DNA of 64,000 bases, taken from NCBI RefSeq assembly GCF_010470665.1, contig NZ_VOPZ01000004.1:248001-312000 (forward strand). Direction: 5' to 3'. Below, piece by piece: positions 35,409 to 43,495 of this stretch (positions are counted from its first letter, which is position 1; the number at the start of each line of letters is the position of its first letter). A program made the position numbers and the translations under genes. Origin of the DNA: Desulfovibrio sp. JC022 (GTDB taxonomy: Bacteria > Desulfobacterota > Desulfovibrionia > Desulfovibrionales > Desulfovibrionaceae). Below the pieces are notes generated by a model. It did not search any database, was not told the DNA's origin, and was given only the letters and a program-made list of their open reading frames with translations.

Positions 35409-35424
35409 AGCAAGCGGTGTGCCA
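35409..35424 (-). promoter_or_regulatory. Sigma-54 promoter of the kinase/TauE operon
   Basis: The minus strand reads TGGCAC-ACCGC-TTGCT, a full consensus match with GG at -24 and GC at -12. The predicted start is about 35398, giving a 62-nt leader before the kinase ATG at 35336. The operon encodes an NtrC-type activator at its far end. Confidence 0.88.
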
Positions 35425-35901
35425 TAAATGGCATCTGAGATTTTTTACCCCACGATTAGATTTTTTGCGGTAAACAGCTGAAACATAATACTTTTATTAC
35501 AGTTCAATGAAGAGCCTTTATATTAATGAAGGGCAAGGATGAATCCAGTAATGAAAAACATGGATATAAGGCGATTCAATGCATATCGATACATTTTGCC
35601 CCGGTAGTACAGAACGCCCCGGCTGGTACATTTTAGACCCACTTCCCGGCTCTGTTACCTTTTTCACAAAAGTCCAGGTACCCAACTGCAACCGGGTGGG
35701 GCGAAACACCCCGTCATAAATTAAGATAACCTGAATAAAGGCATACCAGCTTTATTCTGCTGCATTTAATCTATCTTCCCACCATCGATTCAACGGCTGG
35801 TACAAACTTACTTCCCCAGACAAAAAGACCTAAATATCAACAGGATAAGCAAACAAAAGCCATGTGAGCAAGCGTCTTTATGCGCAAAATACCTTCCGGT
35901 T
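35425..35901. promoter_or_regulatory. Divergent control region between two signalling operons
   Basis: There is no gene in this stretch. GGCTGGTACA occurs at 35621-35630 and 35795-35804, with a partial inverted copy (TACCAGC, 35744-35750) and a variant CCGGTAGTACAG at 35601-35612. These are candidate activator sites for both promoters. ATTTTTTACC at 35440-35449 equals part of the palindromes in the sRNA array. CCGGGTGGGGCGAAACACCCCG (35691-35712) is a local GC hairpin. Confidence 0.45.
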
Positions 35902-35917
35902 TGGCATATTCATTGTA
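35902..35917 (+). promoter_or_regulatory. Possible sigma-54-like promoter of the receiver/DUF1538 genes
   Basis: TGGCAT-ATTCA-TTGTA matches the spacing and the -24 GG but has GT instead of GC at -12, so it is weaker. The start would be about 35928, 18 nt before the ATG at 35946. Confidence 0.4.
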
Positions 35918-35945
35918 ACTGTACGTTCATAGTTACGGAGGGGAC

Positions 35946-36338
35946 ATGAAAAGTGTTCGAGTACTTCTTGTAGATGACGAGGAAGGTTTTTCTTCAGTAC
36001 TGGCCAAGAGGCTGAGCAGACGAGCGGTAGATGTAAGCACCGCCCTTTGTGGGGAGGAAGCGTTACACCGACTCGAAACTCATGACTATCAAGTGGTAGT
36101 TCTGGATATGAAAATGCCGGGGATGAATGGTCTTGAAGTGCTGAGAATAATCAAAACCGAACATCCTCAAGTGGAAGTTATTGTTCTTACTGGAAACACG
36201 GACATGAAGAGTGCACTTGCATCAATGACCGCAGGAGCATTTGATTTAATGCTCAAGCCTGCAAACACCGAAATTCTGATAAACAGAATTGTGGATGCGG
36301 CAAGGCAAGGCCGCATCGGCAGAGATGAAGCGGTTTAA
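35946..36338 (+). CDS. Receiver-only response regulator
   Basis: A 130-residue receiver with [11 protein letters not shown], phospho-acceptor in [11 protein letters not shown], switch Thr in LTGNTD and lysine in LKPANTE. It resembles the three receivers of the divergent operon, notably the shared pattern [21 protein letters not shown], suggesting duplication within this locus. Strong ACGGAGGGG lies before the ATG. It leads the DUF1538/P-II/CBS gene set. Confidence 0.9.
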   Translation: MKSVRVLLVDDEEGFSSVLAKRLSRRAVDVSTALCGEEALHRLETHDYQVVVLDMKMPGMNGLEVLRIIKTEHPQVEVIVLTGNTDMKSALASMTAGAFDLMLKPANTEILINRIVDAARQGRIGRDEAV

Positions 36339-36360
36339 ACATAGGGATTTCAAATATACC

Positions 36361-37125
36361 ATGAGCAGCAGTAAACAGGCATTTTGTACACGCAGAATCA
36401 CTCTGGTGGTATTGAAGAAACTCTGGAGTTCCTTCAAGGATCTGCTGCCGATAATTCTGGTAATTGCTTTTTTTCAGATTGTTGTTCTCAGGCAACCTCT
36501 GCCGAATCTGGGAGAGGTGGCTTTCGGCGGCCTGCTTGTCGTTCTCGGGTTGATGCTCTTTATACAGGGGCTGGAGATGGGACTATTTCCCATCGGAGAA
36601 GAAATGGCCCGGGCCTTGGCAAGAAAGGGCAGTTTATTCTGGCTGCTGACTTTCGCCTTTCTGCTCGGATTCTCAACAACGGTTGCAGAGCCTGCGTTGA
36701 TAGCCGTTTCAGCAGAGGCTGCCAGTATTGCCGCACAAGGCAATCTGATCGCTCCCGGAGAAGAGTCATTGAACAGGTACGCATTAGGACTTCGCCTGTC
36801 AGTGGCCTTCTCCGTCGGGGTGGCTATTCTTATAGGTGTTTTGAGGATATTACGCGGTTGGCCAGTACATTATCTGATCATAGGAGGCTATGTGGTTGTC
36901 ATGCTGATGACCCTGATTGCTCCCAAAGAGATTGTAGGCATTGCCTACGACGCCGGTGGGGTTACCACCTCCACTGTCACCGTCCCCCTTGTAGCTGCTC
37001 TGGGAGTTGGGCTGGCTTCTATCATCAAAGGGCGCAGTCCGCTGTTGGATGGTTTTGGACTGATCGCTTTTGCCTCCCTCCTTCCTATGATCTTTGTTAT
37101 GGGGTACGGGCTGACCGTTTTTTAA
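36361..37125 (+). CDS. DUF1538 membrane protein (first)
   Basis: A 254-residue integral membrane protein with about seven helices. Signatures include [35 protein letters not shown] and [19 protein letters not shown]1538 proteins have unknown function and look like transporters; many genomes encode two tandem DUF1538 units as one long protein, whereas here they are separate genes. ATG 36361 begins just before the first helix ([22 protein letters not shown]); upstream starts would overlap the receiver gene. Confidence 0.85.
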   Translation: MSSSKQAFCTRRITLVVLKKLWSSFKDLLPIILVIAFFQIVVLRQPLPNLGEVAFGGLLVVLGLMLFIQGLEMGLFPIGEEMARALARKGSLFWLLTFAFLLGFSTTVAEPALIAVSAEAASIAAQGNLIAPGEESLNRYALGLRLSVAFSVGVAILIGVLRILRGWPVHYLIIGGYVVVMLMTLIAPKEIVGIAYDAGGVTTSTVTVPLVAALGVGLASIIKGRSPLLDGFGLIAFASLLPMIFVMGYGLTVF

Positions 37126-37189
37126 TATTCAGGTCGCGGGAGATGCCTCCTGCGGCCTGATAAACATTTACAGAGAGGAAAGCACTGTA

Positions 37190-38005
37190 ATGACATTCCT
37201 GATTGAATTCGGACAGGTATTCCTTGCTACGATAAGAGATATTCTGCCCATACTGATTTTGATTACGTGCTTTCAGCTGTTTGTTCTGCGTCAATCTATC
37301 CCAAACCTGCGCAGCCTCATAATAGGCGGCATTTACGTTGTTCTGGGACTGGCAATGTTTCTGATCGGCCTGGAAAAAGCATTGTTTCCAGTAGGCAAGA
37401 TCATGGCGACCCAGCTCTCCGCGCCATCACTGCTGGCGGGGGATGGTGCAGTCGACGCTATCACAGACTGGACTTCCTACGGCTGGGTTTACCTTTTTGC
37501 AGCTATGATCGGCTTTTCAACCACAATTGCCGAACCATCGCTGCTGGCGGTTGCCATTAAAGCCAAGGAAGTGTCCGGTGGGGTTATCAGTCAGTGGGGT
37601 CTGCGTATTACTGTGGCTGTCGGAGTTGCGGTGGGAATCTCTCTCGGGGCATTCCGTATCGTAACCGGTACACCTCTTTATATATACATACTGGCCGGCT
37701 ATGTGATCGTGATAATCCAGACCTTCATGGCACCAAAGAAAATTATCGCCCTTGCCTATGATTCCGGCGGGGTGACAACATCCACGGTGACTGTGCCACT
37801 GGTAGCTGCTTTAGGACTGGGACTTTCAGAATCAGTTCCGGGCCGCAACCCTGCTCTGGACGGATTCGGGCTTATAGCTTTTGCCAGCCTGTTTCCAATT
37901 ATCACGGTCATGGGATATGCTCAGTACACGCATTTCGTGGCCGCCCGAAAAGCAAAAACGGAAGAAACAAAGACAGCCAGAAAAAGCTGCCTCTGTGAAA
38001 CTTAA
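37190..38005 (+). CDS. DUF1538 membrane protein (second)
   Basis: A 271-residue paralogue of the preceding protein with the same motifs: [35 protein letters not shown] and [14 protein letters not shown]. It ends in a basic tail with KSCLCET. AGAGGAAAG lies upstream of the ATG. The pair probably forms a heterodimeric membrane unit equivalent to the fused forms. Confidence 0.87.
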   Translation: MTFLIEFGQVFLATIRDILPILILITCFQLFVLRQSIPNLRSLIIGGIYVVLGLAMFLIGLEKALFPVGKIMATQLSAPSLLAGDGAVDAITDWTSYGWVYLFAAMIGFSTTIAEPSLLAVAIKAKEVSGGVISQWGLRITVAVGVAVGISLGAFRIVTGTPLYIYILAGYVIVIIQTFMAPKKIIALAYDSGGVTTSTVTVPLVAALGLGLSESVPGRNPALDGFGLIAFASLFPIITVMGYAQYTHFVAARKAKTEETKTARKSCLCET

Positions 38006-38072
38006 ATAATAAAGACAACCGCTTCGTAACCGCGATGCGATAATATCCGGACCTGTAGACTCAGGGGGAAAA

Positions 38073-38420
38073 ATGAAATTTAAGATTATCCTTGCTCCAG
38101 TAAAACCTGACAAGACCGACGCCATTGTTGATGCAGCCAAAGAAGTCGGAGCTACCGGCGCAACAATTATTCCCGCCAGGGGAACAGGAATGCGCGAGGC
38201 AAAGACGTTTTTCGGCCTGACCCTTGAAGACCAGACAGATATTGTTCTCTTCCTGCTGGAAGAACATCTGGTCAAACCGGTCACGGAAGCCATCAAGACT
38301 GCCGGGGAATTTCACAAGCCGGGAACAGGTATTGCGTTCGTCCTGCCTGTGGAAAATGTATTCGGCATGGAAAGCCAGATTGAGATCTTCAAAGAAAAAG
38401 TACGCGACAGTTATTTTTAA
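38073..38420 (+). CDS. P-II-like signalling protein
   Basis: A 115-residue protein with the ferredoxin-like fold of P-II/GlnB: KFKIILAPVKPDKTDAIVDAAKEVGATGATII, then a short T-loop region RGTGMREAKTF, and FVLPVENVFGM near the C-terminus. It differs from GlnB in lacking the uridylylated tyrosine context, so it is a non-canonical member. P-II-like proteins regulate adjacent transporters through bound nucleotides or metabolites; the DUF1538 proteins are the likely partners. Confidence 0.82.
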   Translation: MKFKIILAPVKPDKTDAIVDAAKEVGATGATIIPARGTGMREAKTFFGLTLEDQTDIVLFLLEEHLVKPVTEAIKTAGEFHKPGTGIAFVLPVENVFGMESQIEIFKEKVRDSYF

Positions 38421-38432
38421 GGGAGAATTGAA

Positions 38433-38828
38433 ATGGATTCAGTTATTGTAAGGGTTCGGGATGTAATGAACTGTGATGTTCAGACAGTTGACGGCATGGC
38501 TTCGGCAAAAGAAGCCGCTGAAATCATGCGTTCCACCAAGGTCTCAGAGCTTCTGGTCAGCAAAAGAAATGAAGACGATGCATGGGGCATTATCACCATA
38601 AGTGACCTGATTGGTAAAATTCTCGTCCCTGATCGTGATGCTGGAAACATCTTTGTTTATGAAATCATGACCAAACCTGTGATTACAATTCCCGCACAGA
38701 TGGATATCCGGTATGCTGTCCGGCTGCTGCACCGCACAGATGTGCAACGCGCACCGGTTGAACACATGGGCGAGATAGTAGGGATGGTCACTCTTCAGTC
38801 ACTTATACTTGATAATGACCTGCTATAA
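38433..38828 (+). CDS. Two-CBS-domain protein
   Basis: A 131-residue protein made only of a CBS pair: VRDVMNCDVQTVDGMASAKEAAEIM and YEIMTKPVITIPAQMDIRYAV, with GIITISDLI and GMVTLQSLIL ending each unit. CBS pairs bind adenine nucleotides. The gene starts 12 bp after the P-II-like gene with AAGGGAG upstream. Together they suggest dual nucleotide control of the DUF1538 membrane proteins. Confidence 0.9.
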   Translation: MDSVIVRVRDVMNCDVQTVDGMASAKEAAEIMRSTKVSELLVSKRNEDDAWGIITISDLIGKILVPDRDAGNIFVYEIMTKPVITIPAQMDIRYAVRLLHRTDVQRAPVEHMGEIVGMVTLQSLILDNDLL

Positions 38829-38880
38829 TCTGCCTCCAGAAACAACTGTAAGGGCATAAGCTTATTTAGGAAGTAACATC

Positions 38881-39039
38881 ATGTGGGGAATATATTCGTC
38901 TCTCAAAGCAGCATTTAACCGCAAACGCAAGTGTCGGAATTGTGGTAAAATCAATATTGTCAAATATGAAGACAAGCTGAAAACAATTAAATGCTCAAAT
39001 TGCGGACAGAGTATCCCCTCACCAAAAAACCAGTTGTAA
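38881..39039 (+). CDS. 52-residue zinc-ribbon protein
   Basis: A short basic protein starting MWGIYSSLKAAFNRKRK. It has two knuckles, CRNCGK (18-23) and CSNCGQ (38-43), that would bind one zinc. AGGAAG lies 8 nt before the ATG and a terminator follows at 39124, so it is a well-bounded gene, probably the last of the receiver-DUF1538-PII-CBS set. Function unknown; a regulatory adaptor or RNA-binding role is possible. Confidence 0.75.
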   Translation: MWGIYSSLKAAFNRKRKCRNCGKINIVKYEDKLKTIKCSNCGQSIPSPKNQL

Positions 39040-39123
39040 AAACAGAATCTCATCAAGATAGAATTAGGATCGACATACATAGTCCGACAGTTGACCACAC
39101 CAACACCCCCAGGTCGGACTTCG

Positions 39124-39160
39124 AAACGGCGGACTACCTTATCCGCCGTTTTACGTTTTT
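39124..39160 (+). terminator. Rho-independent terminator
   Basis: A 10-bp stem AAACGGCGGA/TCCGCCGTTT (39124-39133 with 39142-39151) is followed by TTACGTTTTT. It closes the plus-strand set that begins at 35946. Confidence 0.85.
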
Positions 39161-39232
39161 AAATCCACTTTTCGACTTAAAATTGAACAGCCTTCCCCGG
39201 GTCCTGATTGATACTTAAGAGGCCCGGCCAGA

Positions 39233-41812
39233 TCAGTCACTTTCAAACATCTTAAAATCGTTTAAAAACTTCTGTCTGTATTTTTCAACACTTGCAGGAT
39301 TAGTCATGATCATATCCAATTGCCGGGTATGGGTTATCATATAGCCGAGAACCTTGAGATGGTACTCCATGTCTTCTTGAATCAGTCCTTCAAGGCGGGC
39401 TGTAAGACTGTCCTCACGAATCCGAATCCTGAAATCCAGTTCCTCGAGAATACTGCCGATAAATTTTGCTCGAAGGATCTTGCGTTCAGGGTTTGCTGCC
39501 CCTCCCTTAAACTGGAAGCTGGCATAATTTTCTGAAGTACGTTCTCCAACGAGTGACTCCACGGAGCAGAAATGAAATCCAAAACGGGATTGCAGACAGC
39601 AATAATTCTCAGAAATCATGAAATAATTTTTCTGAGCATAACGGGAGCGTGACGTCATATTCAGGTTGGGATTCATGGTCGCTTCAAACATGACCGACAT
39701 TAGACCCTTTCCATGGATTGCCGGGGGCCCCTCCCAGGGAACAGCCTGCATCCCGGCCCAGAGAGCCCGCATGGGAATGGAACGCACATGCTCCATAAAT
39801 ACACATCTGAGATTAATATCTCCCTCCTCACTGACTCCATTGCCGAGATCAAGAATCCAGAACTGCTTGGGCACATTACAGATAAGCTGCCTTGATGCGG
39901 CCATAAGATGCTCATCACTTATACCGAACCCGAACATCTCCCGAACGGCCATTTCGTGACAGAAGCGCATGATATCGTGGTAGGTTTTACATTTTGAAGG
40001 ACGAAAATCAGGAGAATCCGGATCAGTGAGATTAAGGCGAACGATGTGCCTTGCAGCCTTGCGTAGCGCAGTCTGCACCAGGCTCCCCTTCATAAGCCGT
40101 TTGCGGGGCTTTTCGGTAAGCAAGGATTCCACCGGACCGGAATATACCGCATGCCCGTCAGCATCCACAGTTACAATTTGTCCTTCTTGTAATTTATCAA
40201 GGGCCCCCTTGACTCCGAAAAGGGCAGGAACCCCGAATTCACGAGCCACATTGGCAAGGTGTCCGGCCATGCCTCCCTGCTCGGTGATCACCGCACTGCA
40301 CCGGTCCAATAACGCCGCTCGGCTTGGCAGGGCCTGTTTGAGAACCATGACTCCGCCATCGGGAAAAGACAGTTTATCTGCAGTCTTGCGGATAGGATAA
40401 ATAGGACCAACTCCTACACCGGGGCTGGCAGTTCGTCCTCCTGAAATTATGGGGATCGGCAGATCAGGATTTTCCCCGGAATGATCAAGCCCATCTTCAA
40501 TGAGCATAAGCGGGCGGCACTGGAGAAGGCAAAATTCTCCATTTTCAGTAACAGCCCATTCAATATCCTGCGGGGTACCGAAATGGTCCTCAATTTTCGA
40601 GGCAACACCAGCGACCATGACAGCCTGTTCTTCTGTTAGGGATGGAGACTTTCGTGACTCGTCCAGCTCAACTGTCCGGCAGACTCCCTCTCCGGCATCG
40701 CAAATAAATTTATTTTTTTTATCTGCAATCCTCCTTTCCTGAACTTCTGATAAAGGAGCAGGGCTGACGACATACTCATCTGTTTCGGTGGAGCCATCCA
40801 CTACCGCTTTGGGGAGTCCCCACACTGAGTAAATGGTGATATTGCCATCACGGATATTAACCGGATTTCGGGAATAGGCCACCCCGGATGCAACCGGATC
40901 AATCATTTTGATACAACCCACGCTCATGGCAACATCTTCGTCACGAAGCCCTCGATTATTACGGTAAGCCATGGCTTGCAGGGAGTATTTGGAGGCAATT
41001 ACTTCTTTTATCGCTTCTAGAAGGGAACTGCGTTCCACATTTAGTATGGAGCGGTACTGACCGGCAAACGTAGCTCCTTCGCGGTCCTCGCCAAGGGCAC
41101 TGGAACGAACAGCAATATTTACCGACTCCCCAAGTTCTTCGCTGAGCTTGTCATAGGCATTATAAATGGCCTGAACAACTTCTACAGGCAAAGGGGCTTT
41201 CAATATAAGACTCATGACAGAAGAAGAAACCTGAAAAACTTCTTCCCGGTTCTTAAAATCAGTGGCCTGAATACGACGGTCTATCTCGGCCTGCAAACCA
41301 TCCTGAGCCATGAATTTATGGAAAGAGGCTGTAGAAACGACAAAACCTGAAGGAATCTTAAGGCCAAGACTGCGTCCGGCCTCCCCCAGCATAGCCATTT
41401 TGGGACCGCACAGGTCAGCCTGGTCCCGCCCCACGTTTTCAAGGTTCAGCACCAAGTCGCCTTCCCATGAATAGTGAATCGGTTCAATTTCAGCTGCAAT
41501 GCGATCTTGAATCTCGTTAAAAATGGCAAAGAGTTTTGTATAGCCTTCAGGATTAAGCTCATTCAAATGTTTGATCATCTGAAAAGTTGAAACAGATATG
41601 CGGGTACAGAGAGCACGCACATAGTGCATGCCGTAGGGACTGAATCCGCGCAGAGCCTCCTCCAGTTCAGAAACATATTCATGCGTACTGGTGTTGGCCT
41701 GAATCAACCGCCGGAAATGATTGTAACGATTCGTAAGCAATTGCCTCGCCTGCTCCGGATCAATACGTTCCTTCTTTTTTCTGCCAAATGGAAGCCAGTC
41801 GAATAAACTCAT
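39233..41812 (-). CDS. PEP synthase-like protein: PPDK ATP-binding and phosphohistidine domains with unfamiliar C-terminus
   Basis: An 859-residue cytoplasmic protein. Residues 1-125 are helical and not recognised. About 130-435 is the PEP/pyruvate-dikinase ATP-grasp domain (IAVRSSALGEDREGATFAGQY, SGVAYSRNPV, DIEWAV, LLQCRPL). About 455-565 is the swivelling phosphohistidine domain with H518 in TEQGGMAGHLANVAREFG. Residues 590-859 do not resemble the PEP-binding TIM barrel of PEP synthase, so the acceptor of the phosphoryl group is unclear. It is convergent with the zinc-ribbon gene. It may modify or sense through phosphohistidine rather than make PEP. Confidence 0.82.
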   Translation of the reverse strand: MSLFDWLPFGRKKKERIDPEQARQLLTNRYNHFRRLIQANTSTHEYVSELEEALRGFSPYGMHYVRALCTRISVSTFQMIKHLNELNPEGYTKLFAIFNEIQDRIAAEIEPIHYSWEGDLVLNLENVGRDQADLCGPKMAMLGEAGRSLGLKIPSGFVVSTASFHKFMAQDGLQAEIDRRIQATDFKNREEVFQVSSSVMSLILKAPLPVEVVQAIYNAYDKLSEELGESVNIAVRSSALGEDREGATFAGQYRSILNVERSSLLEAIKEVIASKYSLQAMAYRNNRGLRDEDVAMSVGCIKMIDPVASGVAYSRNPVNIRDGNITIYSVWGLPKAVVDGSTETDEYVVSPAPLSEVQERRIADKKNKFICDAGEGVCRTVELDESRKSPSLTEEQAVMVAGVASKIEDHFGTPQDIEWAVTENGEFCLLQCRPLMLIEDGLDHSGENPDLPIPIISGGRTASPGVGVGPIYPIRKTADKLSFPDGGVMVLKQALPSRAALLDRCSAVITEQGGMAGHLANVAREFGVPALFGVKGALDKLQEGQIVTVDADGHAVYSGPVESLLTEKPRKRLMKGSLVQTALRKAARHIVRLNLTDPDSPDFRPSKCKTYHDIMRFCHEMAVREMFGFGISDEHLMAASRQLICNVPKQFWILDLGNGVSEEGDINLRCVFMEHVRSIPMRALWAGMQAVPWEGPPAIHGKGLMSVMFEATMNPNLNMTSRSRYAQKNYFMISENYCCLQSRFGFHFCSVESLVGERTSENYASFQFKGGAANPERKILRAKFIGSILEELDFRIRIREDSLTARLEGLIQEDMEYHLKVLGYMITHTRQLDMIMTNPASVEKYRQKFLNDFKMFESD

Positions 41813-42280
41813 AACTCAACAAACCTTCGATTGTTACGGGGCCAAATTTCTCAATTCCCTCAGCCGGTCAGAGATTGCATCTGTGCAAAATAAGCATACC
41901 TTCCAACTTACAACCACCGCAACAAAAACCGGGACCAGTCCAAATTTTTCAAACAGGTAGCCATTACGGAACTTTCGTTCCGGAAGTTCCGTATTTTTTT
42001 TGTCTTGATTGAGTTTCATTTTTGAAAGCAATCTCAAAAAGAAGACTATCTATTCTTTCACGAACACCAGTATCAAAAATAGCACTTTGCCTGAAACGCC
42101 ACACAAACTATTTTCTGCAATTAAAACGAATAGTTCTTCACAAATACATCTTTCGTATTATAAATATCCACAAGATCAAAATAGATATTGTTATTTTCTT
42201 TACAAGAAAAACAAAAAAACGATATTATCCACTTAAAATGTAACCACTCACATTAATTAACAAAAAAGTTCAGGTGATTT
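41813..42280. other. AT-rich intergenic region with an orphan terminator
   Basis: This 468-bp divergent gap lies between the PEP-synthase-like gene and the HDOD regulator. TACGGAACTT (41965-41974) pairs with AAGTTCCGTA (41984-41993) and is followed on the plus strand by eight T, a good terminator with no plus-strand gene before it. The remaining 280 bp are very AT-rich promoter-like DNA. Confidence 0.6.
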
Positions 42281-43495
42281 ATGATTCCGAGAATCCTCTT
42301 TGTTGACGACAACCAGAACACTCTGGACAGCTTCAAAGCAGTGATGCACGGCCTGCGCCGGGAATGGAAAAGCAGATTCGCTCCAACTGCACAGGACGCC
42401 CTTCAGATGATTAGCCAAGAGACTTTTGATGTAGTAATCACCGACATGAAAATCTCTGGCACAGGCGGATGTGCTCTACTTAAAAAAATAGAAGAAATTC
42501 AACCTGACACCATACGGGTAGTACTTTCCGGGCACTCTGACATGCAGCTGCTCCTGAAATCGGCAAAGTATGCCCACCAATTCATCAGCAAACCCTGCAA
42601 TACGGAAATCCTGATCAGCACAATCCGCAGAATGCTGGAGCTGCGACATATCCTGTCTGACCCCAACGTCAGAGGAATTGTAACCAGTCTGGCAACTCTT
42701 CCCGTCCTTCCGGACCTGTACATTGAAATAACAAACGAACTGAACAGGCCGGAACCGAACCTGCAAAGAATTGGCGAGCTTGCCAAGCAGGACCCCGGTA
42801 TATCCACCACCCTGCTGAAAGTGGTCAACTCGTCATTCTTCGGCTTCTACGGTTCTGTCTCCTGTCCTTCCCGAGCCGCTGTTTTGCTGGGCACGGATGT
42901 GCTTAAGGGATTGATTCTCGGAGTCCATTTCCTTCAGGAGCTGGATACTGAAATCCTCGGCCCATATTCCATTGAGAAACTCTGGGAACATTGTCTGCAA
43001 ACAGGTTATCTCGCCAAGGAAATCTGCACATTAATGAATAAGGACAAAAAAACCGTAACTGACTGCTTTGTAGCCGGATTACTCCACGATATCGGCAAAT
43101 TTGTTTTCATCACCGAGATGAACAAAAAATATCAGGAAGTACTGGCAAACGTCCGTGAATTCGGCGGTCCGGTAATTGATGTGGAAAAACGGATTCTTGG
43201 AGTGACCCATGCGGAAGTTGGAGCTTATCTGCTGGGCTTGTGGGGTTTTAAGGAAGATATTGTAAAAATGGTCTATTTCCATCATTCGCTTGAAAATTGC
43301 GATACTGTATTTACCCCCACGCACGTAATTCATGCAGCCGATGTACTGCAACACGAGCTTATTCCCCATACTTCCGGCTATGTATTTACCGAACTAAACG
43401 CCGACAAGCTGGCATCTGCGGGCATTCTGAAGTATGTAAAAGACTGGCGAGACGCATGCCACAACCTGCTGGAGAACAAAAATGAAGAAGAATAA
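42281..43495 (+). CDS. Response regulator with HDOD output domain
   Basis: A 404-residue protein. The receiver (1-120) has D9-D10, phospho-acceptor D55 in ITDMKISG and lysine in ISKPCN; the usual MP is replaced by IS. The HDOD domain spans about 135-330 (LPVLPDLYIEITNEL, KVVNSSFFGF, LLHDIGKF with H269-D270). HDOD domains act as signalling scaffolds rather than phosphodiesterases in most cases. The stop overlaps the next gene by 14 bp. Confidence 0.88.
   Translation: MIPRILFVDDNQNTLDSFKAVMHGLRREWKSRFAPTAQDALQMISQETFDVVITDMKISGTGGCALLKKIEEIQPDTIRVVLSGHSDMQLLLKSAKYAHQFISKPCNTEILISTIRRMLELRHILSDPNVRGIVTSLATLPVLPDLYIEITNELNRPEPNLQRIGELAKQDPGISTTLLKVVNSSFFGFYGSVSCPSRAAVLLGTDVLKGLILGVHFLQELDTEILGPYSIEKLWEHCLQTGYLAKEICTLMNKDKKTVTDCFVAGLLHDIGKFVFITEMNKKYQEVLANVREFGGPVIDVEKRILGVTHAEVGAYLLGLWGFKEDIVKMVYFHHSLENCDTVFTPTHVIHAADVLQHELIPHTSGYVFTELNADKLASAGILKYVKDWRDACHNLLENKNEEE

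Noticed and set aside
35518-35709. Minus-strand ORF of 63 codons in the divergent control region
   Set aside because: No ribosome-binding site or recognisable features; it covers putative regulatory motifs.
41834-42037. Small minus-strand ORF (67 codons) upstream of the PEP-synthase-like gene
   Set aside because: It has a hydrophobic stretch, but no ribosome-binding site at either possible start, and it crosses the orphan terminator stem.
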